Source: Enteroscipio rubneri
GTDB taxonomy: Bacteria; Actinomycetota; Coriobacteriia; Coriobacteriales; Eggerthellaceae
DNA: 64,000 nt
Reading direction: 5' to 3'
NCBI RefSeq assembly: GCF_002899715.1
Contig: NZ_PPEK01000003.1
Span: 151,235-215,234, forward strand
This document shows positions 7,677 to 17,119 of the stretch, one piece after another (position 1 is the first letter of the stretch; each line of letters starts with the position of its first letter). Under the pieces are notes generated by a model. It worked only from the letters and a program-made list of their open reading frames with translations, was not told the origin of the DNA and searched no databases. Position numbers and translations under genes: made by a program.

Positions 7677-9986
7677 ATGCCCCCTCGTCCGTCGTTGCCG
7701 CCGCTTTTGGGATGCGCGCTTTCTCAATGGGCATCGTGCGCGGCGGTCTTCTCAGCTGCTGCGTCGTGGGATGTGCGGATATGCATCGGTGGAGGTGCTA
7801 TCGCAGCGCTCGCGACGGCAGTCGCTATCGCGGCTCTTTGGAGGCACCGTGCCGTACAGGCGTGGGCTGCACTCGCAGGAGCCTTGTTGGGGGTTGCGTG
7901 CGCGCTTGGGTGCGCGGCCGTTCAGCACACCGAGTCCCGCAATCTCGAGGACGCGCCGAGTCGCGTCCGATTCGAAGCGCTTGCTGACGGCTCGCGAAGC
8001 ATGTACGGATCGTCCGTTCTCGCCCGGACAGAGCTACCCTCCGGTGTGCATGCTATCGTGCTCGTCAGAATCTCCGAGGATGATATTGTGCGCTATGGCG
8101 AGGTGTTTGAGGCGGACGCTTCGCTTGCGGTTCCGTCGGGATCCTCGGCCGCATACTGTTGGAGACAGGGAGCCGTCGCCACCGCCCGGGCGAGCGACAT
8201 CTCCCTTGTCGAGCGTCACGATCTTCTTGGGACGCTTGTGGGGCTTCGTAACAGGGTGATCGACGCGTTGGCCGATCTCGACGCAGGAGATGGTTCCGCC
8301 GTCCTTGCGGCGCTCGTGTGCGGGTGGCGCATTCCACTTGAAGAAGGGGAGGTTTACGAAGCTTTCAAAGTCACAGGGCTCGCGCACCTGGTTGCGGTAT
8401 CCGGAGCGCACTTGTCCATTGTTTCGGCCTTTATCGCAGGCGCCCTGCGCCTTATGAGGGTGCCTCGCGTTCCGGCTATGGTCGTGCAGGCGATACTGCT
8501 GCTCTCCTATCTCGTTCTTGCTGCGGCGCCTCCCTCGGCCGTGCGCGCAGCGGTGATGGCTTTCGCAGGCATGCTATCATTCGCGGTTCGACGCAGACCG
8601 GCGTCGCTCGGCGCGCTTTCGGCGTGTATGCTGGGCTTCGTCGCTTTGGAGCCGACTGCTGCATTGTCCGTCTCTTTCGCGCTTTCTGCTCTCTCGACGC
8701 TCGGCATCGTGGTGTTTTCGGGGTTGTGCTCATCGTGGATAGCGGACCTTGTCCCCGTGCTTCCTCGCATAGTGCGCGAGGCGCTCGCGCTTACCGCTGC
8801 GTCGAGCATTACGGCTGCGCCTTTTTCCGCTTCGCTGTTTTCGATGCTGCCACTCGTCGCTCCGCTCGCTAACGTGGTCGCCGCGCCCCTGTTTCCACTT
8901 GTCTGCGCAGGTGGTCTGGTCGCTGCGATGGGATCGCTCATAGCACCCGCGGCGTCGGCTCCGTTGTTGGGGGTCGCGTCGACCGGTGCCGCCGTCCTGA
9001 CGGGAATCGTGCACTTTCTTGCGAATCTTCCCCATGCAAGCGCGCCCGTCGAGCTTCCGCTTCTGTTCGCGCTCGGGGCTACCGCCGTGCTCGTCGCAGT
9101 CCTCTGGACGGCCTGGCCGCGCCCGCGTCCTGCCGTTGCTGGGGCTGTGTTCGGCACGACGCTCTGCATCGTCGTGTTCGCCATAGCGCTCGTCCCGCGC
9201 ATGGCAGGAGACGAGATTATCATGCTCGATGTCGGCCAGGGAGATGCATTCGTTGTGCGCAGCAATGGAGCGCACGTGCTCGTCGACACCGGTAACCAAG
9301 AAGGACTTTTACGCGAAGCGCTGGCGCGTCATGGCGTTCTCAGCCTCGATGCAGTCGTCGTCACGCACGGAGACGACGATCATATGGGAGCGCTCGCCTC
9401 CTTGAACGGCGTGGTGGAAGTAGGGTGCGTACTGTTGGCCGACGACGCCTTGTCCTGCCCATGCAATGCGTGCGCGCGCCTCCGCAAGGCAGCGTGCGAC
9501 CTTGTGGGAGACGGAGGCGTCAAGGGACTCGGGGTGGGGGATCATGTAGTCGTCGGGGCTTTCGATCTGTCCGTTGTATGGCCCGAGGAGTTCACGGACG
9601 AGGGCGGCAATGCCGATAGTCTCTGCCTGCTCGCCGAGGCCGATGCTGACGGCGACGGATCGGGCGATTGGACGGCGCTGTTCGTGGGCGATGCCGAACG
9701 CGATCAGCTGGCGCAGCTCGTTGAAAGCGGCCGCGTCGGCAAAGTCGACCTGTACAAAGTGGGGCATCACGGTTCCAAGAACGCTCTCGACAACCGGTTG
9801 GCCGATGCGCTCTCGCCAAGCATCGCGCTTGTGAGCGCGGGGGAAGGAAACCGCTACGGGCATCCCGCCCCCGAAACCGTTGCACTGCTTGAGGACACAG
9901 GGGCGCTCGTCATGCGCACCGATATCTCGGGGGATGTTTCATGCAGAATAGAGGCCGATCGGATAGCGGTTGAGACGCTGCGCTAG
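7677..9986 (+). CDS. comEC: DNA uptake channel ComEC/Rec2
   Basis: Inner-membrane channel that moves single-stranded DNA into the cytoplasm. The start at 7677 is chosen because the family N-terminus PSLPPLLGCALSQWA begins there and GGAAGGGG lies upstream; an in-frame ATG at 7590 inside comEA is the alternative. The 769-residue protein has an N-terminal DUF4131-like part, a multi-pass competence domain around VAVSGAHLSIVSAF, and a C-terminal metallo-beta-lactamase domain with THGDDDHMGAL and GHHGSKNALDN. Full length suggests an active protein. Confidence 0.92.
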   Translation: MPPRPSLPPLLGCALSQWASCAAVFSAAASWDVRICIGGGAIAALATAVAIAALWRHRAVQAWAALAGALLGVACALGCAAVQHTESRNLEDAPSRVRFEALADGSRSMYGSSVLARTELPSGVHAIVLVRISEDDIVRYGEVFEADASLAVPSGSSAAYCWRQGAVATARASDISLVERHDLLGTLVGLRNRVIDALADLDAGDGSAVLAALVCGWRIPLEEGEVYEAFKVTGLAHLVAVSGAHLSIVSAFIAGALRLMRVPRVPAMVVQAILLLSYLVLAAAPPSAVRAAVMAFAGMLSFAVRRRPASLGALSACMLGFVALEPTAALSVSFALSALSTLGIVVFSGLCSSWIADLVPVLPRIVREALALTAASSITAAPFSASLFSMLPLVAPLANVVAAPLFPLVCAGGLVAAMGSLIAPAASAPLLGVASTGAAVLTGIVHFLANLPHASAPVELPLLFALGATAVLVAVLWTAWPRPRPAVAGAVFGTTLCIVVFAIALVPRMAGDEIIMLDVGQGDAFVVRSNGAHVLVDTGNQEGLLREALARHGVLSLDAVVVTHGDDDHMGALASLNGVVEVGCVLLADDALSCPCNACARLRKAACDLVGDGGVKGLGVGDHVVVGAFDLSVVWPEEFTDEGGNADSLCLLAEADADGDGSGDWTALFVGDAERDQLAQLVESGRVGKVDLYKVGHHGSKNALDNRLADALSPSIALVSAGEGNRYGHPAPETVALLEDTGALVMRTDISGDVSCRIEADRIAVETLR

Positions 9987-9995
9987 AATGGGGGC

Positions 9996-10979
9996 ATGGC
10001 TATGAATTCCAAACAGGACGCACTGCTGCCCGTCTACCTTGTTGTAGGCGAAGACGCGCTCAAGCGCGATACCGTGATGCGGCGTCTGCGCGCGCGCCTT
10101 TCATCTCTGGGAGATCTTTCGTTCAATTCGGATGAGTTTTCCGGCGATATCGCGCTTGGTTCCGATATTGTGGCCGCATGCAACACGGTGCCGTTCGCAA
10201 GCCCGGTCAGGCTCGTCGAGGTTCGCGCAACCGACAAGCTGAAAAAGGCCGATGCGGAGGAGATCGTCTCCTACCTCGACGCTCCGAGCGACACAACGGT
10301 GTTGGCGCTTGTAGCGGAGAAGCTGCCGAAAAACACCCGCCTGTACAAGGCGGTCGCCAAACATGGCGCATCCGCTGTTATCGACTGCGCTCCGGTCAAA
10401 CACTACCAACTGCCGAAGATGGTGCGCTCGATGGCTGTCGGGCACGGCGTGACGCTCACCGAAGGTGCCGCTGCGAAGTTGGTCGAGCTGGTGGGGGAGG
10501 ATACCGTCCGTCTTGACGGTGAGGTGGGAAAGATTGCGCTAGCTCATCGGGGCGCAGATGCGGTTAACGAACATGAGGTTGTCGCTTTGGTAAGCCGCAC
10601 GGCCGAAGTGAAACCTTGGGAATTCGTCGACGCCTTCTCCGCGCGCGATGCGCGCAAGTGCCTGTTGTATATGGGACGCATGCGCTCCGAGTCTTCGTAC
10701 GCTCTCCTTGCCCGGTGCACGACGCGCCTGCGCGAACTCGTCTGCGTTCGCTCGCTTATCGATCGCGGCGATCAGCGCGGCGTGGCCGCTGCCCTCAAAA
10801 GACCTGACTGGCAGGTAAAAAATCATGTTGCTTGGGCGCAGGGGTTCACTGTCGAAGAGTTGCGTTGCGCGCTTGTGTCCGCGCGCGACACCGAGCGGGC
10901 CATGAAGAGTGGCTCCGATGCGCAGACCGCCTTCCTCGAGTGGATGCTCGCCGTTGTCGCGCACCGCGATTCGGTATAG
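9996..10979 (+). CDS. holA: DNA polymerase III delta subunit
   Basis: Clamp-loader subunit that opens the beta clamp. The 327-residue protein begins LLPVYLVVGEDALKRD, the usual delta opening, and includes CNTVPFASPVRLVEVR and PWEFVDAFSARDARK. It lacks a functional Walker motif, as expected for delta. The ATG at 10002 is an equally possible start, better spaced from the GGGGG. Its place after comEC matches the comEA-comEC-holA-rpsT order known from Bacillota. Confidence 0.93.
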   Translation: MAMNSKQDALLPVYLVVGEDALKRDTVMRRLRARLSSLGDLSFNSDEFSGDIALGSDIVAACNTVPFASPVRLVEVRATDKLKKADAEEIVSYLDAPSDTTVLALVAEKLPKNTRLYKAVAKHGASAVIDCAPVKHYQLPKMVRSMAVGHGVTLTEGAAAKLVELVGEDTVRLDGEVGKIALAHRGADAVNEHEVVALVSRTAEVKPWEFVDAFSARDARKCLLYMGRMRSESSYALLARCTTRLRELVCVRSLIDRGDQRGVAAALKRPDWQVKNHVAWAQGFTVEELRCALVSARDTERAMKSGSDAQTAFLEWMLAVVAHRDSV

Positions 10980-11083
10980 AAGCGCCGCTGCTTGCCCGCA
11001 GCTCGCTGTTCGGTTGTCGAGTAAGAGGAAACCGTCGAACCCGCTGGATGAGGACGGCGTGATTTCACAAGCGCGCCCGGTAC

Positions 11084-11113
11084 GCGAAAAGGCCCCTTGC
11101 GGGGCCTTTTCGC
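11084..11113. terminator. bidirectional terminator between holA and rpsT
   Basis: Thirteen-base perfect stem GCGAAAAGGCCCC / GGGGCCTTTTCGC with loop TTGC, placed between converging genes. The A4/T4 runs inside the stem serve as U-tracts in both directions. Confidence 0.8.
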
Positions 11114-11158
11114 TCTTGATATGCGGAAGGATCGCGGGGCGATCTCCGTTCGAAAAAA

Positions 11159-11668
11159 CTATTCGGCTGCTTCCTCGGCTCCTTCGGCCTCCGCAGCGGC
11201 CTCGGCCTTGGCGGCTTCCTCGGCTTCCTTTGCCTTCCGCTTCTGGGCGGCGGTCTCTTCCTTGAGCTGCTTCTCGCGGCGCTTCGCCTTCTCCTTTGAA
11301 GCGGCTTCCATTTCCGCCTTGCGAGCAGCCTTGCGTTCGGCCTTCTTGGAGCCGGTCTTCTGCTCCTTCTTGGCCGGTTTCACATAGGCTGCGCGGTCGG
11401 CGTCGGTGGCTACGCTGTTGGCAAGAGCCATGATGCCGCTCTTGCGATTCGCGGCCTGGTTCTTATGGATGACGCCTTTGCTTGCAGCCTTGTCCATGAG
11501 GCGGCAGGCTGCAAGTGCGGCGGCGTAGGCCTCGGCACCGTTGCCAGCAGCCACGGCATCCTTAACGCGACGGGTGGCAGTTTTAAGCTCCGACTTCACC
11601 GCGCGGTTGCGCATGCGAGCCTTCTCGTTGGTGATGATGCGCTTCTTCTGGCTCTTGATGTTCGCCAT
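11159..11668 (-). CDS. rpsT: 30S ribosomal protein S20 with long charged C-terminal tail
   Basis: S20 binds 16S rRNA early in small-subunit assembly. ATG 11668 follows GGAGGAAAGAACACC. Residues 1-85 are a normal S20 ([20 protein letters not shown] ... [17 protein letters not shown]). The protein then continues for about 80 residues in a Lys/Ala/Glu-rich tail ([20 protein letters not shown] and more), reaching 169 residues, roughly twice the common length. The tail is in frame and uses codons like the core, so it looks translated. It sits alone on the minus strand between holA and lepA. Confidence 0.93.
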   Translation of the reverse strand: MANIKSQKKRIITNEKARMRNRAVKSELKTATRRVKDAVAAGNGAEAYAAALAACRLMDKAASKGVIHKNQAANRKSGIMALANSVATDADRAAYVKPAKKEQKTGSKKAERKAARKAEMEAASKEKAKRREKQLKEETAAQKRKAKEAEEAAKAEAAAEAEGAEEAAE

Positions 11669-12320
11669 AGGTGTTCTTTCCTCCAATGAATCACAAACCT
11701 GACTTTGCGAAGCCTTCGGGCTCCTCGCGCATCCGGCGCTCATGCTGCCGCGGGCGTCCGATAGCTCGCGCATGCGATCCAAGAGGATCGGCCTCGTACA
11801 ATAGAGGCGCTATATGCACGCGGAACAGGCGGGATTTCTCTGCTCCTTCGACCTATCGGTCACCCAGCGATCACGAATCGTAAAGCGCAGCCACGTCTGC
11901 CGAATCGGCGATGAAGGTTCATCGCGCGCACGTACCGCTGGATACACAATGAGATAGAATACCAAAGGATCGGCACGTTTGCACGACGAATCGCAAAAAC
12001 ACCCATTTTGATCCGCCTCGGGAGGGAAGGCCCCCAGGAAGCGCAGGCTCTCAGTGAAGGCTTGCACGAGGATCGAAGGGGCGTGTCGGCCCGCCTCGAT
12101 ACGCCTGAGGCACGTTCGAGAGAGGCGGGGGACGTCCCTTGCAGCATCCCTATCGATCCCAAGGTTCTGTGGTCAAATGTAAGCCGCTCCGCTGAGTTGC
12201 CGGCTTCCGTGGGTTTTCGGCGAGCGCCGCGTTCAGGCGCGGTGCTCGCTGGTAGAATAAGTGCGTTTTCCCCGCAGCGCCAGCATGTCGCATGGCGCTG
12301 CACGACGTGAAAGACAGGAT
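11669..12320. other. 652-base intergenic region between rpsT and lepA
   Basis: Carries the rpsT leader on the minus strand and the lepA promoter on the plus strand. A minus-strand reading near 12080-12140 (SRTCLRRIEAGRHAPSI) vaguely recalls an XRE recognition helix, but it has no start, no binding site and no consistent frame around it. It may be a relic. Otherwise no gene or RNA was recognised. Confidence 0.4.
12253..12258 (+). promoter_or_regulatory. extended -10 promoter of lepA
   Basis: TGGTAGAAT, 62 bases before the lepA start. No clear -35. Confidence 0.5.
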
Positions 12321-14123
12321 ATGACCGACCCGAATCTCATCCGCAACTTCTCCATCATCGCGCACATCGACCACGGCAAGTCCACGCTCTCGGACCGCAT
12401 CTTGGAGCTCACGGGTACCGTGGCCCACCGCGACATGCAGGCGCAGCTGCTCGACAGCATGGACATCGAGCGCGAGCGCGGCATCACCATCAAAAGCCAG
12501 GCGGTGCGCGTGGACTACACGGCCGACGACGGTCAGACCTACCAGTTCAACCTCATCGACACGCCGGGCCACGTGGACTTCACCTACGAGGTCTCGCGCT
12601 CGCTCGCCGCATGCGAGGGCGCCGTACTCGTGGTGGACGCCACGCAGGGCGTCGAGGCGCAGACGGTGGCCAACGCCATGATGGCCATGAACGCGAACCT
12701 CGAGATCATCCCGCTCATCAACAAGATCGACCTGCCTGCCGCCGATCCCGACCGCGTGCGCAGCGAGATCGAGGAGGGCCTCGCCATCCCCGCCGACGAC
12801 GCCGTGCTCGCCTCCGGCAAGACCGGCGCGGGCGTGCACGATCTGCTGGAGGCCGTGGTATACAACATCCCCGCGCCCACCGGCGACCCCGATGGGCCGC
12901 TGCGCGCGCTCATTTTCGACTCGTACTTTGACCCCTACCGCGGCGTGGTGGCGCTCATCCGCGTGGTGGATGGCTCGCTCAAGAAGGGTGACCGCGTGCT
13001 CATGATGGCCACGGGCACCGAGGTGCTCGTGGAGGAGGTGGGCGCGCGCCGCCCTGCCGAGACGGCTATGCCGCAGCTCTCGGTGGGCGAGGTGGGATAC
13101 CTGGTCACAGGGCTTAAAGACGTACGCCAGGTGAAGGTGGGCGACACGATCACCGCCACCGCACGCGGCGTGTCGGAGCCGCTGCCGGGCTACCGCGAGG
13201 CCAAGCCGATGGTGTTCACGGGCCTGTTTCCCATCGACGGCGACCAGTACGAGCCGCTCAAGGAGGCGCTCGAGAAGCTGTCGCTCAACGATCCTGCGCT
13301 GGTTTGGGAGCCGGAGAAGTCGCACGCACTCGGCTTTGGCTTTCGTGTGGGCTTTCTGGGGCTGCTCCACATGGAGGTCATCAAGGAGCGCCTCGAGCGC
13401 GAGTTCGGCCTGGACCTGTTGGCCACCGCGCCGTCCGTGGAGTACCACGTGTACCGGGCCGGCGGCGAGATGATCAGCCTGCACTCGCCGCAGGAAATGC
13501 CCGACCCCGGCGAGATTGAGCGCATCGAGGAGCCCTACCTCAAGGCGAAGATCCTCATCCCGCCCGACTACGTGGGCGCGGTCATGGAGCTCACCACCGC
13601 GCGGCGCGGCACGTTCGTCACCATGAACTACCTCTCGCCCACCACGGTGGAGATGATCTGGGAGATACCGCTGTCGGAGCTCATCATGGATTACTTCGAC
13701 AAGTTGAAGTCCAACACGAAGGGCTACGCCAGCCTCGACTACGACTTCGACGGGTACAAGCCGAGCAAGCTCGTGAAACTGGACATCCTCCTGTCCGGTA
13801 AGCCGGTGGACGCGCTGTCGTTCATCATCCACAAGGACAAAGCATACGACCGAGGGCGCATGCTCACCGAGAAGCTGCGCGGCATCATCCCGCGCCAGAT
13901 GTTCGAGGTGCCCATCCAGGCCGCCATCGGCGGGCGCGTGCTGGCTCGCGAGACGGTGAAGGCGAAGCGCAAGGACGTGCTGGCGAAGTGCTACGGGGGC
14001 GACATCAGCCGCAAACGTAAGCTGCTCGAGAAGCAGAAGGCCGGCAAGAAGCGCATGAAGAACATCGGCAGCGTGGAGGTGCCGCAGGAGGCGTTCATGG
14101 CGATTCTGAAGGTGGACGACTGA
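12321..14123 (+). CDS. lepA: elongation factor 4 (LepA)
   Basis: Ribosome-associated GTPase that back-translocates or helps biogenesis. ATG 12321 gives the standard [20 protein letters not shown] start. The 600-residue protein shows G1 [10 protein letters not shown]3 DTPGHVDF, and G4 NKID, then the LepA-specific C-terminal region [12 protein letters not shown] and [20 protein letters not shown]. Full length. The stop overlaps the next ATG (ATGA), coupling it to a small membrane protein. Confidence 0.97.
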   Translation: MTDPNLIRNFSIIAHIDHGKSTLSDRILELTGTVAHRDMQAQLLDSMDIERERGITIKSQAVRVDYTADDGQTYQFNLIDTPGHVDFTYEVSRSLAACEGAVLVVDATQGVEAQTVANAMMAMNANLEIIPLINKIDLPAADPDRVRSEIEEGLAIPADDAVLASGKTGAGVHDLLEAVVYNIPAPTGDPDGPLRALIFDSYFDPYRGVVALIRVVDGSLKKGDRVLMMATGTEVLVEEVGARRPAETAMPQLSVGEVGYLVTGLKDVRQVKVGDTITATARGVSEPLPGYREAKPMVFTGLFPIDGDQYEPLKEALEKLSLNDPALVWEPEKSHALGFGFRVGFLGLLHMEVIKERLEREFGLDLLATAPSVEYHVYRAGGEMISLHSPQEMPDPGEIERIEEPYLKAKILIPPDYVGAVMELTTARRGTFVTMNYLSPTTVEMIWEIPLSELIMDYFDKLKSNTKGYASLDYDFDGYKPSKLVKLDILLSGKPVDALSFIIHKDKAYDRGRMLTEKLRGIIPRQMFEVPIQAAIGGRVLARETVKAKRKDVLAKCYGGDISRKRKLLEKQKAGKKRMKNIGSVEVPQEAFMAILKVDD

Positions 14124-14311
14124 TGAGCAAGAAAGACGATTTCGATTGGTTGGACGACCCGTTTGACGAGAAGAAGGCCGCACGGCAACCTGAAGGCATG
14201 AGCGGCCGCGCAAAGGCGGCGGTGGGCTGCGGGTGCCTCGTCGCCGTCGTGGGCTTCGTGCTGCTCGTGATCATCTCGTTGGTGAATATGGCCGACATCT
14301 TGGCGGGTTAG
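14123..14311 (+). CDS. small single-pass membrane protein, 62 aa
   Basis: The first 25 residues are highly charged (KKDDFDWLDDPFDEKKAARQ), followed by a hydrophobic segment at about 31-57 (AAVGCGCLVAVVGFVLLVII) with two close cysteines. The ATG overlaps the lepA stop, so translation is coupled to lepA. I do not recognise a family. The acidic cytoplasmic head suggests a protein-protein contact role, but that is only a guess. Confidence 0.65.
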   Translation: MSKKDDFDWLDDPFDEKKAARQPEGMSGRAKAAVGCGCLVAVVGFVLLVIISLVNMADILAG

Positions 14312-14333
14312 GATGTCGACGAAGGAGAAGCAC

Positions 14334-14594
14334 ATGTCGATCGACCCCATCATCGAACTCATGCTCGAACTGCGTTCCGCCTGCTCTTTCAAGGACGCAC
14401 CCATCGCGCGCGAAGACCTTGAAGCCATCGCGGCCTGCGGGCGGCGGACTCCTTCTACGTACGGCCGTCGAGAAAGGACGTTCGACGCGTTCGACGCGCC
14501 GGCGCGCGGCGAGGAGCACGATGCGTGCGCGCTGGGACGCGCAGTCGCCCCTGGCAGAATCAGCGATCACGTAAGACTCGCGGCATGGGCGTAG
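14334..14594 (+). pseudogene. nitroreductase-family N-terminal relic
   Basis: A good GAAGGAGAAG site precedes ATG 14334. Residues 1-48 look like the start of a nitroreductase (SIDPIIELMLELRSACSF, REDLEAIAACGRRTPS, where the family has 'APSAxN'). After that, similarity stops and the frame closes at 86 residues, against about 170-200 for the family. The FMN-binding C-terminal half is missing. A deletion next to dusB is the simplest explanation. Confidence 0.55.
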
Positions 14595-15571
14595 ACGGCA
14601 TGTTCGATTACTTCCGGCAGCATAGGATCTTGCTGGCGCCCATGGCGGGCGTGAGCGACGAGGCGTTCCGCGCCCTCTGCCGCGAGCAGGGGGCCGACCT
14701 CGCCTTCACCGAGATGGTGTCGGCGAAGGGGCTCTCCTACGCCAACGAGAAGACGCACCATCTGCTGCGCCTCGCGCCCGGCGAGGACCAGGTGGCCGTG
14801 CAGCTGTTCGGCCATGAGCCGGACACCATGGCCGAACAGGCCGCGTGGATCGAGCAGGAGATGGGGGAGAGCCTCGCCTACCTCGACGTCAACATGGGCT
14901 GCCCCGCGCGCAAGATCGTGTCGAAGGGCGACGGCTCGGCGCTCATGAAGGATCCGGCCCTCGCCGCCGCCATCGTGCGCGCCGTGAGGGCGGCGGTGAG
15001 CTGCCCGGTGTCGGTGAAGTTCCGCCGCGGGTGGGCGATGGGCGAAGAGACGGCTCCCGAGTTTGCGCGCCGCATGGAGAACGCGGGAGCGTGCGCCGTG
15101 GCCGTGCACGGGCGCTTCGCCGAGCAGCTTTACCGGGGCAGCGCCGATTGGGGCGCGATCGCGCGCGTGAAAGAGGCCGTGGCCGTGCCCGTCGTCGGCA
15201 ACGGCGACGTGCGCTCGGGCGCGGATGCGGTGGCGATGGTCGAGCGCACCGGCTGCGACGCCGTGATGATCGCGCGCGGCGCCGAAGGCAATCCCTGGGT
15301 GTTCGCGCAGGCCAAGGCGGCGCTCGCGGGCGAACCCGAACCGCCGGCGCCAAACGCGGGGGAGCGCGTCGCCATGGCGCGTCGCCACGCGCGGCTGCTT
15401 TCAGAGCGGGAGGGCAAGAACATCGTGCGCATGCGCAAGCATGCCATGTGGTACCTGGCCGGGCTCCCGGGAGCCTCGGCGGCGCGGGCGAAGATCAACG
15501 CGTGCGTGTCGGTGGAGGATTTCGACGCCGTGTTCGACGAGCTCTTGGCTTATGGGGGGTCGTCCGCATGA
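14585..15571 (+). CDS. dusB: tRNA-dihydrouridine synthase DusB
   Basis: FMN- and NADPH-dependent reduction of tRNA uridines. The protein has LLAPMAGVSDEAFR near the start, the catalytic-Cys segment LDVNMGCPARKIVSKGDGSA, SVKFRRGW, and the FMN phosphate site VVGNGDVRSG. About 328 residues from ATG 14585; ATG 14600 is an alternative start. The start overlaps the nitroreductase relic, so it may have been fused to that gene's transcript by the deletion. Confidence 0.93.
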   Translation: MGVDGMFDYFRQHRILLAPMAGVSDEAFRALCREQGADLAFTEMVSAKGLSYANEKTHHLLRLAPGEDQVAVQLFGHEPDTMAEQAAWIEQEMGESLAYLDVNMGCPARKIVSKGDGSALMKDPALAAAIVRAVRAAVSCPVSVKFRRGWAMGEETAPEFARRMENAGACAVAVHGRFAEQLYRGSADWGAIARVKEAVAVPVVGNGDVRSGADAVAMVERTGCDAVMIARGAEGNPWVFAQAKAALAGEPEPPAPNAGERVAMARRHARLLSEREGKNIVRMRKHAMWYLAGLPGASAARAKINACVSVEDFDAVFDELLAYGGSSA

Positions 15572-15669
15572 TCTGCTGCTGGAGGGCATGCCGTGCTCAG
15601 ACAGTCCTCACTTCGCTGCGGAACTGCGCGCGGCACGCCCGCCGACCCCGCCTCACGCTGCTCTTCCGC

Positions 15670-15702
15670 CATCCTGAGCGAGCGGAGCGAGTCGAAGGAT
15701 CC
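15670..15702. repeat. REP-like intergenic repeat
   Basis: CATCCTGAGCGAGCGGAGCG followed by AGTCGAAGGATCC. Sequences of the form 'CATCCTGAGCG...CGAAGGATC' recur between genes in many bacterial genomes. Only one copy is visible here, in the 215-base gap between dusB and hemW. Confidence 0.4.
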
Positions 15703-15786
15703 GTCTAAAAACAATCGCACTGTTCTCCCGGCGGGAGGAGGCTCCTGGAAGCCTTCGGCTGGGGGGAGGGGGAGGAGACTTGCGTT

Positions 15787-16896
15787 ATGCCCCATGATCC
15801 GTACAAGGCTTTGTACCTGCATCTGCCGTTTTGCGTGAAGAGGTGCGCTTACTGCGATTTCGCGACGGCTGCCGTGCCGGCGGACTCGCCGGAGATCGAC
15901 GCGTACGTCGAGGACCTGTGCCTCCAGATCCGCCGCAAGGCGAAGGAGGGGGAGCTCAGCGCGATCGAGACGGTGTATCTTGGCGGGGGCACGCCCTCGC
16001 ATGCAGGGCTCTCGCGGTTGTCGATGCTCTTGTACACGCTGTCGCTCTCGATGCGCCTCGAACCCGATGTGGAATGCACGATGGAGGCGAATCCGGAGAG
16101 CCTCACCGAGCGCATGGTGCGCGACATTTGGGCGCTCGGAGTGAACCGTCTGTCCATCGGCGTGCAGAGCTTCGACGACGAAGTGCTGCGCATCCTTGGG
16201 CGGGCGCACGACGCGGACGCAGCTCGACGCGCCGTCGAGGCCGCTCGAACGCGCTTCGAGAACGTGAGCGTGGACCTCATATGCGGCATTCCCGGACAGT
16301 CAACGGAAAGCTTCGAAGCGAGCGTACAGGAGGCCGCGCATCTCGGCGTCTCGCACGTGAGCGTGTACCCGCTTACCATCGAGCCGCACACGCCGTTCGA
16401 CGCTGCGGTGCTCTCGAACGAGCTGGAGGAGCCTGACGACGACGTGGAGGCCGCGCACATGGAAGCGGCCGCACGCGTGCTCACCGAGGCGGGATTCGCA
16501 CGCTACGAGGTTGCAAGCTACGCGCAGCCCGGCTTCGCCTGCCGTCACAATATCGCATACTGGACAGGAGTGCCGTACTTAGGGCTTGGCCGCTCGGCCG
16601 CAACGATGACGCAGAACGCGGAGCGGCGCATGCGCATGCAGGACGGGCGTGCAACCGACGATCTCGATGCGCGCCAGATGGCCGCCGAGGATCTCATGCT
16701 AGGCATGCGCATGTCGCAAGGTGTTTCCGACGCGCAGGTGAAGCAAGCCGAAGCACTCGGCCTCGCAGCGGACGAGGCGTTCACCGAACTTTCCGAGCAG
16801 AGCCTCGTAGTTCATGAAAATGGCCGCTGGCGCCCCACCGAGCGCGGATGGCTCTGCGGAAACGAGCTTTACGGCCGCTTGTTCGACTTGGCGTAG
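15787..16896 (+). CDS. hemW: HemW-like radical SAM protein
   Basis: Heme chaperone/transferase related to coproporphyrinogen dehydrogenase. The 369-residue product has the radical SAM cluster motif CVKRCAYCDF (CxxxCxxC), GGGTPS, and NPESLTERMV, with a C-terminal HemW extension. HemN-only N-terminal residues are absent, favouring HemW. The lepA-hemW-hrcA order matches Bacillota. GGGGGAGGAG precedes the ATG. Confidence 0.88.
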   Translation: MPHDPYKALYLHLPFCVKRCAYCDFATAAVPADSPEIDAYVEDLCLQIRRKAKEGELSAIETVYLGGGTPSHAGLSRLSMLLYTLSLSMRLEPDVECTMEANPESLTERMVRDIWALGVNRLSIGVQSFDDEVLRILGRAHDADAARRAVEAARTRFENVSVDLICGIPGQSTESFEASVQEAAHLGVSHVSVYPLTIEPHTPFDAAVLSNELEEPDDDVEAAHMEAAARVLTEAGFARYEVASYAQPGFACRHNIAYWTGVPYLGLGRSAATMTQNAERRMRMQDGRATDDLDARQMAAEDLMLGMRMSQGVSDAQVKQAEALGLAADEAFTELSEQSLVVHENGRWRPTERGWLCGNELYGRLFDLA

Positions 16897-16977
16897 AAAG
16901 TAGCGCAAGGCGGGGAGGCGGTTCGGAGCAGCGGGCAGCGGGGAACTGTCGAGTTTCTCCACATTTCAGCGCTTTCG

Positions 16978-17007
16978 TTAGCACTCTCCCGCCTCGGCTG
17001 CTAGAAT
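16978..17007 (+). promoter_or_regulatory. CIRCE-like operator and promoter of hrcA
   Basis: TTAGCACTC, nine bases, then GGCTGCTAG (16978-17004). The left half is a perfect CIRCE arm and the right half matches 6 of 9 positions of GAGTGCTAA. The right arm overlaps the extended -10 TGCTAGAAT (TAGAAT 17002-17007), so HrcA bound here would block its own promoter. Confidence 0.75.
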
Positions 17008-17119
17008 GATGCGTCGGCATCGTCGAGGAGAGGACGGCCTGCCGCACGTCGCCGCCGCGCAGCATGCGCGCCAGCGACGCTCGGGGCAGGATTCGGAGGA
17101 GAGAGGAAGGTGGAGAAGC

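Noticed and set aside
11810..12140. Minus-strand reading with IEAGRHAPSI, like an XRE helix.
   Set aside because: No start, no binding site, frame does not extend to a full domain; kept only as a note on the intergenic region.
12150..14213. Very long open frame antisense to lepA; similar ones antisense to pnp (32170-34644) and rnj (36471-38651).
   Set aside because: His/Arg/Ala/Leu-rich composition typical of the antisense of GC-rich genes; no binding sites or family motifs, while the plus-strand genes are certain.
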